A DNA stretch of 64,000 nucleotides from the NCBI RefSeq assembly GCF_001426685.1, contig NZ_LMFB01000006.1, positions 21,725 to 85,724 on the forward strand. Reading direction: 5' to 3'. This document shows positions 37,708 through 46,391 of this stretch, in pieces. Under the pieces are notes generated by a model. That model saw nothing but the letters and a program-made list of their open reading frames with translations. It did no database searches and was not told the DNA's origin. How positions within the stretch are numbered: the stretch's first letter is position 1; each line of letters begins with the position of its first letter. The DNA is from Rhizobium sp. Root483D2. GTDB taxonomy: Bacteria; Pseudomonadota; Alphaproteobacteria; Rhizobiales; Rhizobiaceae. The translations under genes and the position numbers were made by a program.

Positions 37708-38808
37708 TCACGCCATGACGAGCTGGAAATCCGCGCCCGCAAGCACCGCGCCATTGACGAGAATGTCCAGCCGGTGGCCACCGGGATAATATTGCCGCGT
37801 GGTGATGGCGCGCATCGCATGCTTTCGCGTCATCGTCACGCGCTCGCTGGGGGCAAGTTCCAGGCTCTTCCATTTGAAAACCTTCGGCGCAAGGCTGCCA
37901 TTGGCTTTGCGGTGGTGGACCGCATAGTCGATCATCACCTTTTGCGCCGCCGCACCCTCGTTGACGACGGTCATGGTGAAGGCGAGCGCGTCGCCGAAAT
38001 TCACATGTCCGGTTTCGATTGAAAGCGTGGCAGCAATACCTGAGAGCGGTGCAAAGCCGAAATTGGCAAGGGCGTCCACATGGCCCTTCTTCAAAAGCGT
38101 GCGTGAGGCATGGCGCAGCAGCTGGCGGCGTTGTGGCGAAGCCGCACCGATATGCCCGCCGACAAAGGCTGCGACCAGATCGGGATGATCCTTGGCGATA
38201 TCGTTGAGACTGTTGGCGACGGAACGGCGCACGTAGTCTTCCGGGTCGTCCAGAAGTGCGGTGAGGATCGGCAGGATGGGCTGCGGATCGCGCATCAGCG
38301 AGGGCAGGCGGATTGCCCAGGGCAGGCGCGGGCGGGTGCCCTCGCTTGCCAGCCGGCGGACGTGATGGTTGGCGTCCGTGGTCCAGGTGCCGATCGTGGC
38401 CAGCGCCCGGTCCTGCTCTGCATGAATGAAGGGCCGGATGCCGAACTCGGCGGTGAAATGCGGCGTGAGCTGCTTGAGCAGGCTGAGCGACAGATCGAAA
38501 TGGCCAAGGCCCTTCTGCGCCACGAACTGGCTGACGGGCAAAAGCGACCAGCCGGTCATGCCGGTGCGGCCGTCCTTGGGAAGGCTGGCGGAGAGGAGGG
38601 CGGCCGCCTGTTCAAAATCCTGCGGCAATGTTGCGGCAAGCGCGTCGCGGATCTGGATGGCGCGCTGCATCAGTTCCAGTTGCTGCATGTGTTCGGTTGC
38701 GAGATCGGTAAAGCGTTGTGTGTCGAACCCTGTGGAATGGGCGCCGATTTGGTCCGCCATGGTTTTCACCAGGGCCGGGTGCAACAGGTTTTTCAAGGGT
38801 TCGGCCAT
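37708..38808 (-). CDS. HEAT-repeat DNA alkylation repair protein (AlkD-like)
   Basis: A 366-residue protein of the DNA alkylation repair superfamily. The N-terminal and middle part is helical with HEAT-like repeats (for example LTALLDDPEDYVRRSVANSLNDIAK-like near 195-215). The C-terminal 100 residues look like a beta-rich domain. AlkD relatives remove alkylated bases as glycosylases, but the family also holds members without that activity. The start at 38808 or 38817 cannot be decided with certainty. It is a monocistronic gene. Confidence 0.75.
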   Translation of the reverse strand: MAEPLKNLLHPALVKTMADQIGAHSTGFDTQRFTDLATEHMQQLELMQRAIQIRDALAATLPQDFEQAAALLSASLPKDGRTGMTGWSLLPVSQFVAQKGLGHFDLSLSLLKQLTPHFTAEFGIRPFIHAEQDRALATIGTWTTDANHHVRRLASEGTRPRLPWAIRLPSLMRDPQPILPILTALLDDPEDYVRRSVANSLNDIAKDHPDLVAAFVGGHIGAASPQRRQLLRHASRTLLKKGHVDALANFGFAPLSGIAATLSIETGHVNFGDALAFTMTVVNEGAAAQKVMIDYAVHHRKANGSLAPKVFKWKSLELAPSERVTMTRKHAMRAITTRQYYPGGHRLDILVNGAVLAGADFQLVMA

Positions 38809-39053
38809 GGCGATCATCCAAGGTTGATTCCCGGCGGAGCTTAGCCTTTTCTGTCGCGAACATGGATATTGGTGTGCCGATGCCGGTCTCATCCGCTGGA
38901 TTTTCCAGCGTTTATTTCGGAACCTTCCTTTTTGAAGCAGCGTTGGAGATGTCGCGCGCCTTGGGCGACCGGGGTGCGTGTGGCGTCCAGTCACCCTGCC
39001 GCCGGTGCGGTGACATCTGGGCGCCTTGATGAACATTGCTCGAGGAGTTGATC

Positions 39054-39500
39054 ATGACAACCACATGGATTCTTGCCGCTGATGGAAACCAGGCCCGCCT
39101 TTTGAAGGGGGTGAATTTCCTTAAAGATGGACCCCAGAGCCCCGAGCAGGAGGTTTTTCAAATGGATACCAAGCGTGTCCAGGACATCATGAGCGACAAG
39201 CCGGGCCGCAGTCATTCCTCGTCGGGTCCCGGCCGCTCGGCCATGGAATATTCCAGCGATCCGGTGCGCGAGGAGCAACAGAAGTTTACGGCCGATGTCG
39301 CCAGCAAGATCGATGGTTATGAGCAGGAGGGCGCATTCGACCGTCTGGTCGTTTGTGCGGCACCCCAGACGCTGGGCGATCTGCGTTCGATGCTGTCAAC
39401 CGCAACGCGGGCAAAGACCACTGCCGAAATCAGCAAGGACTACAGCAATCTGCCGACGGAAAAACTGATCTCGTCGGTGCGGGCTGCAATGCAGAACTAA
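39054..39500 (+). CDS. host-attachment family protein
   Basis: A 148-residue protein of the family named after an Agrobacterium protein linked to attachment to host cells (pfam Host_attach). It begins MTTTWILAADGNQARLL and ends with a helical part (LSTATRAKTTAEISKDYSNL), which is typical. No signal peptide or membrane segment is visible, so a surface role is doubtful. A nuclease- or translation-related fold has been suggested for such proteins. GAGGAG lies 7 bases before the ATG at 39054. It stands alone. Confidence 0.72.
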   Translation: MTTTWILAADGNQARLLKGVNFLKDGPQSPEQEVFQMDTKRVQDIMSDKPGRSHSSSGPGRSAMEYSSDPVREEQQKFTADVASKIDGYEQEGAFDRLVVCAAPQTLGDLRSMLSTATRAKTTAEISKDYSNLPTEKLISSVRAAMQN

Positions 39501-39550
39501 TTTGGCGGAAGGGGCAGGCGCAAAGCCTGCCCCTTGCCATCCGGGTCATA

Positions 39551-39850
39551 TCAGGAGCAGACACGCACCCTGTATTGATCGCCCCAGCCATTCTGGCGCC
39601 AGACGATGTGGCAGCTTGGATAGCCACCAACCACCACATATGGATTATAGACCGGGCCGTAATAGGCCGGAGGCGCATAGTAGCGCGGTTGGCTGAGCGC
39701 GCTGCCGAGGATCGCTCCGCCGACAACGCCGGTGGCGAGCCCTGGCCAGAAACGGTTATGGGCATTGGCCTCAGAGGCGGTGGCAATTGTGGTGCCCGCA
39801 ATTGTCAAGGCAATCAGACCGGTGGAAAGTGCTGTTCTCAACGAAAACAT
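39551..39850 (-). CDS. small exported Tyr/Pro-rich protein
   Basis: A 99-residue protein with a signal peptide to about residue 30 (ATASEANA). It contains a glycine-zipper-like stretch (GLATGVVGGAILGSAL, about 37-52), a Tyr/Pro-rich middle (RYYAPPAYYGPVYNPY) and a C-terminal part with two Cys. Similar small exported proteins are common in Rhizobiales envelopes and some resemble the BA14k lectin-like group only loosely. Function unknown. Confidence 0.6.
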   Translation of the reverse strand: MFSLRTALSTGLIALTIAGTTIATASEANAHNRFWPGLATGVVGGAILGSALSQPRYYAPPAYYGPVYNPYVVVGGYPSCHIVWRQNGWGDQYRVRVCS

Positions 39851-39964
39851 GGTCTTGTTCCCTATGCTCGGGCTATGGCCGCCTGCCGGTCATGTCTTGC
39901 TCGAACAAGGATATTAATACGCTGAAATGTGGCTTTGTTGCCTTAGAGTTTCATTAAATTTCCG

Positions 39965-41551
39965 TTAGAAATCAGTCGCAACGCCGCCTTCTGCCTTGCG
40001 CCTGGCAACAAAGGCGTCAAGCTCTTCCTCGATGGCCGGATCGAGCGGCGGCTTCTCGTATTCGTTCAGTTTTTCCTTGAAGACGCGGTTGGCGTGATCA
40101 TAGGTCGTTGGCCGCCCGGCCTCGGTCCAGGTTTCGAAATTGCGCCAGTCCGACAGGATCGGCGAATAGAAGGCAGTCTCGTAGCGGGCGAGCGTATGGG
40201 CGGTGCCAAAATAATGGCCGCCGGGGCCGACATCGCGCACGGCGTCCAGACCGAGCGCATCCTCGCTGACGTCGAGAGGGGTCAGGAACTCCGCCACCAT
40301 CTGCAGCATATCGACGTCGAGGATGAATTTTTCGAAGGAGGCCGTCAGTCCGCCCTCGCTCCAGCCGGCCGAATGCATGATGAAATTGCCGCCGCCTTGC
40401 GTCAGCGCCCAGAGGGAGAGCGCCGATTCGTAGGCTGCCTGCGCATCCAGCGTATTGGATGCATTGGTGTTGGAGGTGCGGTAGGGAATGTTGTAGCGGC
40501 GGGCGAGCTGGCCGCCGGCAATGACGGCCTTCATATATTCCGGCGTGCCGAAGGCCGGTGCGCCGGTTTTCATGTCCACATTCGAGGTGAAGCCGCCATA
40601 CATGGCCGGCGCGCCACGCCGGACCATCTGGGTAAAGGCGATACCGGCCAAAGCCTCGGCATTCTGCTGCACGACAGCCCCGGCAATCGTCACCGGCGCC
40701 ATGGCGCCCGCCAGCGTAAACGGCGTGACGACGACGACCTGATTGCGCGAGGACATTTCGATGATGCCCTGCAGCATCGGGCCATCCAGACGCAAAGGGG
40801 ACGAGGTGTTGATGATCGTAAAGAGCGACGGCTCGCTTTCCATCTGCGCGGCTGAAATGCCCCGCCCGATCCGGGCGATCTCGATGGCGTCGATATTGCG
40901 CTGCTGGCCGAGCGAATAGCAGTGAAACACCTTGTCGGTCAGCTTCACCATGTCGGAGAGGCAGTCGAGATGGCGCACAGACGCATGGATATCGATCGGC
41001 TCGACCGGATAGCCGCCGGTCGTGTGGATGATGTCATAAGATTGGGCAAGCTTGACCAGCTTGCGGAAATCCTCCTGGTTACCGGCGCGGCGCCCGCCTT
41101 CGCGATCGGCCACGAAGGGTGCCGAAGCGATCTGCGCAAAGACCAGATTGTTGCCGCCGATCTCAACATTGCGCAGCGGATTCCTGGCATGCATCGTAAA
41201 GGCCGGCGGGACCGACGCGATCATGTCCATGATCAGGCCGCGATCGAAGCGCACCCGGTCGGTGCCTTGCGTGACATCAGCGCCGGCGGCCTTCATCCGG
41301 TCGCGCGCTTCCGGCAGGATCACATCCATGCCGATTTCTTCCAGGATGGTGAGCGAGGCGTTGTGAACGGCCTCCAGCGCATCGTCCGAGAGCACAACGG
41401 ATTTCGCCATCGTGTTGACGAGATTGAGATATTTCGAACTGCTTAAACCTTTGCGGGAGCGATCCGCGCCACGTCCGCCGGTGCGCCGCCGCCGTTCCAC
41501 AGGCGCGTCTGCGTCGATCGGGGCGGCTTGCGGAAATGGGTTCTCGCTCAT
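39965..41551 (-). CDS. trimethylamine methyltransferase (MttB) superfamily protein, non-pyrrolysine type
   Basis: A 528-residue protein of the MttB family. The reading frame has no internal amber codon, so it is a non-pyrrolysine member. Such members demethylate quaternary amines (for example MtgB with glycine betaine) and pass the methyl group to a corrinoid protein. The first 40 residues are basic and disordered-looking (RRRRTGGRGADRSRKG). Start at 41551 is chosen because the upstream extension is Cys-rich and unlike the family. No corrinoid protein or methyltransferase partner gene is adjacent. The substrate is unknown. Confidence 0.85.
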   Translation of the reverse strand: MSENPFPQAAPIDADAPVERRRRTGGRGADRSRKGLSSSKYLNLVNTMAKSVVLSDDALEAVHNASLTILEEIGMDVILPEARDRMKAAGADVTQGTDRVRFDRGLIMDMIASVPPAFTMHARNPLRNVEIGGNNLVFAQIASAPFVADREGGRRAGNQEDFRKLVKLAQSYDIIHTTGGYPVEPIDIHASVRHLDCLSDMVKLTDKVFHCYSLGQQRNIDAIEIARIGRGISAAQMESEPSLFTIINTSSPLRLDGPMLQGIIEMSSRNQVVVVTPFTLAGAMAPVTIAGAVVQQNAEALAGIAFTQMVRRGAPAMYGGFTSNVDMKTGAPAFGTPEYMKAVIAGGQLARRYNIPYRTSNTNASNTLDAQAAYESALSLWALTQGGGNFIMHSAGWSEGGLTASFEKFILDVDMLQMVAEFLTPLDVSEDALGLDAVRDVGPGGHYFGTAHTLARYETAFYSPILSDWRNFETWTEAGRPTTYDHANRVFKEKLNEYEKPPLDPAIEEELDAFVARRKAEGGVATDF

Positions 41552-41661
41552 GATTTTTCCATCGGTTGGACAGACCGGCATGTTGCATATCCGGCATCGG
41601 AAAGGCGCCACCATTTGCGACAGCAAATTTCCTTCAAAGAGAAGAGGATTGGAAGGGCCGG

Positions 41662-42414
41662 TTAATCCGCGACGCCGGATGTCGATTTCACGCCGCAGAG
41701 CATTTCGCGCTTGTTGCCGTAACCCGGCCTGCGCTCGACGGCAAAGCCCGCCGCTTGCAGGTTGCGCCGGACGAAACCGGCAGCGGCATAGGTCGCGAAC
41801 GTGCCGCCATCCACGCTCTTGTCATGGGCAAGCCGCATCAGCTCCTGCGACCACATGTCGGGATTGCGCCGGGGCGCAAAGCCGTCAAAATACCAGGCGT
41901 CGAATCTTTCCAAGGCGTTGCGAAGGGTTTCGAATGCGGTGCCGCAGATGACGGTCAGGTGCATCCCGTCCGAAAAATCGATGTCGATGCGGCCCTTCGG
42001 GTCGTCCGGCCAGCGGGCACACAAAGCCAGGCGCTCAGGTTCGATCTCGCGCCAATGGGCGAGCGCCCGGTCAATATCGTCAGCCCGCATCGGAAACCGC
42101 TCGAACGAGACGAAATGAAGCTTTGCCCCGTGATCACGCGTTTGCTTCCATTGCCGCCATGTTTCGCAGAAATTCAGCCCGGTGCCGAAACCGAGCTCGC
42201 CGATCGTGAAAAGCCCTGATTTGCGCCAGCGTTCTGGCAGGCCGTTGCCCGCCAGAAACACATGGCCGCATTCCAGCCGTCCGTCTTCGCGGCAATAAAA
42301 ATGGTCGCCAAATTCCTGCGAATAGGGCATATCGCCCTCGTGCCATTCCAATGTCTGCCGCTCCGGGAGAACCGGTTCAGGCGTGATCGCAATGTCAGGG
42401 TTTCTGGTGGGCAT
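41662..42414 (-). CDS. mnmD: tRNA 5-methylaminomethyl-2-thiouridine methyltransferase (MnmD)
   Basis: A 250-residue SAM-dependent enzyme equivalent to the N-terminal half of E. coli MnmC. The SAM motif GELGFGTGLNF is at 72-82 and the family motif WYFDGFAPRRNPDMW lies near 164-178. It completes mnm5s2U34 in tRNAs by methylating nm5s2U. The FAD-dependent half of MnmC is not fused here, but an FAD oxidoreductase gene stands divergently 38 bases away. Confidence 0.88.
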   Translation of the reverse strand: MPTRNPDIAITPEPVLPERQTLEWHEGDMPYSQEFGDHFYCREDGRLECGHVFLAGNGLPERWRKSGLFTIGELGFGTGLNFCETWRQWKQTRDHGAKLHFVSFERFPMRADDIDRALAHWREIEPERLALCARWPDDPKGRIDIDFSDGMHLTVICGTAFETLRNALERFDAWYFDGFAPRRNPDMWSQELMRLAHDKSVDGGTFATYAAAGFVRRNLQAAGFAVERRPGYGNKREMLCGVKSTSGVAD

Positions 42415-42452
42415 GGCGAACCGATAATCTCCACGGGCAAGAAGGTCAATCG

Positions 42453-43595
42453 ATGGTGGATCTGCTGATTGTCGGCGGCGGCATCATGGGGCTCTGGGCG
42501 GCCGTCATGGCTGACCGGGCCGGGCTGAAAACGGTGCTTGTCGAGCGCGACCGGATCGGCGCGGGTGCCAGTGGCGGCGTGCTTGGCGCCTTGATGCCGT
42601 ATATGCCGGACCGGTGGGACGTGAAAAAGCAGTTCCAGTTCGATGCGCTGGTCACACTCGAGCAGGAGATCGCGGGTCTTGAGGCGCAAACGGGGATGTC
42701 GGCCGGTTACCGCCGTTCGGGCCGATTGATGCCATTGCCCCAGCCGCATCTGCGCAAAATCGCCCTTCGCCATGAGCAGGATGCGCTGGTCAACTGGAAG
42801 CAGGTTGGAAAGCAATTCTTCTGGCATGTTCAGGATGATCCGGCAGCGAAGGGGTGGCCGGAAAGCAAGGCCATGGCCAGCGGTCTGGTGTTCGATACCC
42901 TTGCCGCGCGGGTTGATCCCCGCCGCCTCCTCCAGGTTTTGACGGCTTCGCTGCGGTTGTCGCCTCATGTGCGGATCGAAGAGGGGCAGGCGCTTGCAGT
43001 GCTTGATCCGGGTGCCGGTCAGGCGACGTTTGCAGATGGTCGCTCGCTTGCCTTCGGCGCGTGCATTCTGGCGGCCGGCGTCGAGACGTTCCGGCATCTG
43101 GATGGGCTGGAGCAGCCACCTGTTTCCGGATCAAGCGGAACCGCCGTCAAGGGTCAGGCGGCCGTGTTGAAAGCCGATCTCGATTCCGCCTTGCCCGTCA
43201 TTTTCATGGACGGCCTCTATATTGTGTCGCATGACAACGGGCTCGTGGCGGTCGGCAGCACCAGCGAAAACAGTTTTTCCGATCCGCTGTCAAACGATCA
43301 TCTGCTCGATGATCTGCTTCACCGTGCGCGCGCGGTCGTTCCGCTGCTGGCAGGAGCGCCCGTGGTCGAATGCTGGGCGGGCCTGCGCCCCAAAGCGATC
43401 GGCCGCGACCCGATGACCGGCCGCCATCCGGATTATCCCCGGCTCTACACCCTGACGGGTGGCTTTAAGATCAGCTTCGGGCTGGCGCACCGGCTGGCGG
43501 CAAGCGTCATTGCGGAAATGGCAGGACAGCAGGACGAATCATTGCCGGATTCGTTCCGATGCAGCAGCCACTTTTCCTTGTTGCGGGCGCCGTGA
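42453..43595 (+). CDS. FAD-dependent oxidoreductase, DAO family (MnmC-oxidase-like)
   Basis: A 380-residue flavoprotein. The N-terminal dinucleotide-binding motif VGGGIMGLW is at 7-15 and GAGASGGVLGALMPYMPDRWD follows, resembling the MnmC oxidase half (GxAS...). The DAO fold continues to a C-terminal GFKISFGLAHRLA segment. Its place next to mnmD suggests that it removes the carboxymethyl group from cmnm5s2U, i.e. a split MnmC (inference). A glycine or amino acid oxidase is the alternative. AAGGTC lies near the ATG. Confidence 0.72.
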   Translation: MVDLLIVGGGIMGLWAAVMADRAGLKTVLVERDRIGAGASGGVLGALMPYMPDRWDVKKQFQFDALVTLEQEIAGLEAQTGMSAGYRRSGRLMPLPQPHLRKIALRHEQDALVNWKQVGKQFFWHVQDDPAAKGWPESKAMASGLVFDTLAARVDPRRLLQVLTASLRLSPHVRIEEGQALAVLDPGAGQATFADGRSLAFGACILAAGVETFRHLDGLEQPPVSGSSGTAVKGQAAVLKADLDSALPVIFMDGLYIVSHDNGLVAVGSTSENSFSDPLSNDHLLDDLLHRARAVVPLLAGAPVVECWAGLRPKAIGRDPMTGRHPDYPRLYTLTGGFKISFGLAHRLAASVIAEMAGQQDESLPDSFRCSSHFSLLRAP

Positions 43596-43707
43596 GAGTG
43601 TCCGGGAACAGAAGCTGCAACGCCAAGGCTTCGCTCGGTGAGCAGGGCTCAGGCCGCTGACAAACCTGGAATCGGATTGTCTGGTGAGAGCGATACTCCA
43701 CTCTCCG

Positions 43708-43820
43708 TCATTCTCGCCCCTGTGGCGGGAATCCAGCGACCCGACGTCCGTCGGGTCAAAAGAATCTTTTATCTCAAGGACTTGAGCTGACTGGATCATC
43801 ACCACAAAGGCGGGGATGAG
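43708..43820. repeat. palindromic rhizobial intergenic element
   Basis: Imperfect inverted ends of about 30 bases (43708-43736 and 43791-43820) enclose a perfect 9-base hairpin GACCCGACG/CGTCGGGTC (43738-43757) and an AAAAGAATCTTTT core. The layout is that of small non-coding repeats found between genes in rhizobia. Copy number in this genome cannot be judged from one window. Confidence 0.6.
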
Positions 43821-43891
43821 GGGAATTTGGCAACCCACTTAATTTCCCAAGTGGCCTGCGGCACTGTCAGTAAATACCTTTGTCAGCACGC

Positions 43892-43919
43892 AAAAAGCCC
43901 TGCTCGGTGAGCAGGGCTT
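43892..43919 (-). terminator. terminator of the PRC-barrel gene
   Basis: On the minus strand AGCCCTGCTC pairs with GAGCAGGGCT around an ACC loop and is followed by TTTTT. It lies 23 bases after the PRC-barrel stop. Confidence 0.85.
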
Positions 43920-43941
43920 CGCACATATTTGTCAGAAGAAA

Positions 43942-44331
43942 TTACATCCAGTACGGGGGCACGCCGTAATAGTCATAGACGCGGCGGCCGTTTTCCTTGT
44001 TCCAGTCATACTCGTCATCGCCATGATATTTCGGCGCGCTTTCAACCTGTTCGCGGGTGATATCGGTGCGATAGCCGCCGAGGCTCTCGTCATAGCTCAG
44101 CTTTTGCCACGGGAGCGGGTAGTGATCTTCGCCGATACCGAGGAAGCCGCCAAAGCCAAGCACCGCATAGGAGACGCGGCCGCTGCGCTTTTCCAGGATC
44201 ACACGTTCGATCGTACCGATGTGTTTTCCATCCTGGCCATAAACGCGCGTGCCTTCGACCTTATCGCTCGCGATCAGGTCATGCGTTTCCTTGATGCTGG
44301 CATCCTTGAGAGTGCTGTCCTGGTAAGTCAT
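43942..44331 (-). CDS. PRC-barrel domain protein
   Basis: A 129-residue protein. A PRC-barrel domain (about 12-85) contains LIASDKVEGTRVYGQDGKHIG and RVSYAVLGFGGFLGIGEDHYPLPW. The C-terminal part is acidic and aromatic, ending YYGVPPYWM. Such proteins are often stress-induced in rhizobia. Start at 44331 is chosen because GGAG lies 9 bases upstream and the 38-residue extension upstream is basic and not conserved. A strong terminator follows. Function unknown. Confidence 0.8.
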   Translation of the reverse strand: MTYQDSTLKDASIKETHDLIASDKVEGTRVYGQDGKHIGTIERVILEKRSGRVSYAVLGFGGFLGIGEDHYPLPWQKLSYDESLGGYRTDITREQVESAPKYHGDDEYDWNKENGRRVYDYYGVPPYWM

Positions 44332-44533
44332 GGTTCGTCTCCATTTTTTAATGCTACCGGTGAGATAACGGCGGAAACGCCGGTTGGTTCCGTTTGTGAA
44401 CCGCAGGTTGCGCATCCGATCACATTTTTGGGAAACCGTGCGCACGGCGGATATCGCGCGCGACTATTCGTCATTGTGTCATGCAAATCACTTAACTCCC
44501 GCTTCCAGAACGAGTTTCACCGGAGCCGGGCCG

Positions 44534-45337
44534 ATGCGGTACGCCATCTATTTCACGCCGTCGATATACGATCCCTTGTCGGTTGCCGCCGCAAGCTGGC
44601 TTGGCCGGAACGTCTATTCCGGCGAAGCTCCGGAGGCGCCTTCAATTGCCGGTTTCAGCCGCCAGGAGCTGGCGTTTCATACGGCCGTGCCGCGCCGCTA
44701 TGGGTTTCATGGAACGATCAAGGCGCCGTTCCGGCTGCATGATGAAACCAGCGAGCCAGCGCTGTTGAAATCGCTGATGCATTTTGCCAGCACGATGAGC
44801 CCGTTTGAAATTCCGAAGATGGAAATCGCGCGGCTGGGCGAATTTTTCGGCCTTGCGCCGTCTTCCCCTTGCGAACAGATGAGTCATCTGGCCGCGTCCG
44901 TCGTGCAGGCTTTCGATCAATTCCGCGCGCCCTTGAGCGATATCGAAATCGAGCGGCGGGACCCGGACCGGTTGACCGCACCACAGTTTTCCAACCTTCA
45001 CCGCTGGGGCTACCCCTATGTGATGGAGGAATTCCGCTTTCACATGATGTTGACGGGGCCGGTGAATTCCAATCTCAACGCCCGCTTCGAGACTGCGTTG
45101 CGCGATTTCTTCGATCCCGTCATCGCCGAGCCGCTGAAAATTTCCAGCATTGCCCTGTTCATCGAGCCGGAGCCCGGTGCACCCTTGCGCGTGCATTCGC
45201 AGCATCCGCTCGGCAAGCTCTCGGCGCATCGGCCGGTGCCGAATGCAAAAGCCAGCGCCAATGCACTCGCCAGCGCATCGCGCATCGCCGAATCGAAAGC
45301 GGCGGTCGCCGCCCGGCTGCTTCAGGCAAGCTGCTAA
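44534..45337 (+). CDS. DUF1045 family protein (2H phosphoesterase-like)
   Basis: A 267-residue protein of DUF1045, often annotated as a putative phosphonate-metabolism protein. Two His motifs are visible, HGT at 59-61 in YGFHGTIKAPF and H-x3-T at 170-174 in FRFHMMLTG, which fits a 2H phosphoesterase-like fold (inference). No phn genes are nearby. Instead it directly precedes the urate/allantoin operon, 124 bases away on the same strand. The ATG at 44534 has GGAG 8 bases upstream. The C-terminal 40 residues are Ala/Ser-rich. Confidence 0.7.
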   Translation: MRYAIYFTPSIYDPLSVAAASWLGRNVYSGEAPEAPSIAGFSRQELAFHTAVPRRYGFHGTIKAPFRLHDETSEPALLKSLMHFASTMSPFEIPKMEIARLGEFFGLAPSSPCEQMSHLAASVVQAFDQFRAPLSDIEIERRDPDRLTAPQFSNLHRWGYPYVMEEFRFHMMLTGPVNSNLNARFETALRDFFDPVIAEPLKISSIALFIEPEPGAPLRVHSQHPLGKLSAHRPVPNAKASANALASASRIAESKAAVAARLLQASC

Positions 45338-45461
45338 GCGGTCGATATCGCCCTTCGTCCTGGCAGTCCGGTCTTCAAATCTGGGCGCAATCCGTTACCA
45401 TTTTGACTTCGATTTTCCGGTTGCGGATGCTACCGTTCCGGCACATTCGAAGGGTGATTTG

Positions 45462-46391
45462 ATGACAGACCTTGCCTATCCACGTGATCTCGTCGGCTAC
45501 GGCCGCAATCCGCCGCAGGTGCGCTGGCCGGGCGATGCGCGCATCGCGGTGCAGTTCGTGGTCAATTACGAAGAGGGCGGCGAGAGCTGCATTCTCGACA
45601 GCGACAAGGCGTCCGAATCGCTTCTGTCCGAGATCGTCGGCGCGCAGCCCTGGGCCGGACAGCGCAATCTCAACATGGAATCGATCTACGAATATGGCGC
45701 GCGCGCCGGTTTCTGGCGGCTGTGGCGGATGTTTACCAGCCGCAATGTCGATGTCACCGTCTATGGCGTGACGCTTGCCATGGCACGCAATCCCGAAGCC
45801 GTTGCCGCCATGAAGGATGCAGGGTGGGAAATCGCCAGCCACGGCTATCGCTGGCTGGAATACAAGGATTTTTCTGAGGACGAAGAGCGCAAGCATATCC
45901 GCGATGCCGTGCGGCTGCATACCGAACTGACGGGATCGCATCCGCTCGGCATGTATCAGGGCAAGCCGTCGGACAACACGCTGAAGCTTGTCATCGAAGA
46001 GGGCGGCTTTGTCTATTCCTCCGACAGCTATGCCGACGAACTGCCCTATTGGGTGCCGGGCCTCACGAGGGACAAGCCGCACCTGATCATTCCCTATACG
46101 CTCGATGCCAACGACATGCGTTTTGCAACGCCGCAGGGGTTCAATTCCGGCGATCAGTTCTTTTCCTATCTGAAAGACACGTTCGACGTGCTCTATGCCG
46201 AGGGCAGGGAGGGCAGCCCGAAGATGATGAATGTCGGCCTGCATTGCCGCCTTGTCGGCCGCCCCGGCCGGGCCGCAGCCCTTGCGCGTTTCTTGGATTA
46301 CGTTCTCAGCCACGAAAAGGTCTGGACGCCCAAGCGCATCGATATCGCCCGGCACTGGCATGAACATCACAAGCCGGAAGGTGGCCTGTGA
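45462..46391 (+). CDS. puuE: allantoinase PuuE
   Basis: A 309-residue metal-independent allantoinase of the polysaccharide deacetylase superfamily, converting S-allantoin to allantoate. It shows RDLVGYGRNPPQVRWPG, EIASHGYRWLEYK and LDANDMRF, which are characteristic of PuuE. The ATG at 45462 has AAGGG 8 bases upstream. The stop overlaps the uraD ATG by one base. It is the first of four plus-strand genes that act after urate oxidation. Confidence 0.9.
   Translation: MTDLAYPRDLVGYGRNPPQVRWPGDARIAVQFVVNYEEGGESCILDSDKASESLLSEIVGAQPWAGQRNLNMESIYEYGARAGFWRLWRMFTSRNVDVTVYGVTLAMARNPEAVAAMKDAGWEIASHGYRWLEYKDFSEDEERKHIRDAVRLHTELTGSHPLGMYQGKPSDNTLKLVIEEGGFVYSSDSYADELPYWVPGLTRDKPHLIIPYTLDANDMRFATPQGFNSGDQFFSYLKDTFDVLYAEGREGSPKMMNVGLHCRLVGRPGRAAALARFLDYVLSHEKVWTPKRIDIARHWHEHHKPEGGL

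Larger units (their letters stand above)
43596..43941. other. gene-free stretch carrying repeat elements
   Basis: These 346 bases between the FAD oxidoreductase gene and the PRC-barrel gene hold no supported gene. They contain a palindromic intergenic element (43708-43820), a duplicated 17-base hairpin half GCTCGGTGAGCAGGGCT at 43633-43649 and 43902-43918, and the terminator of the PRC-barrel gene. Confidence 0.6.
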
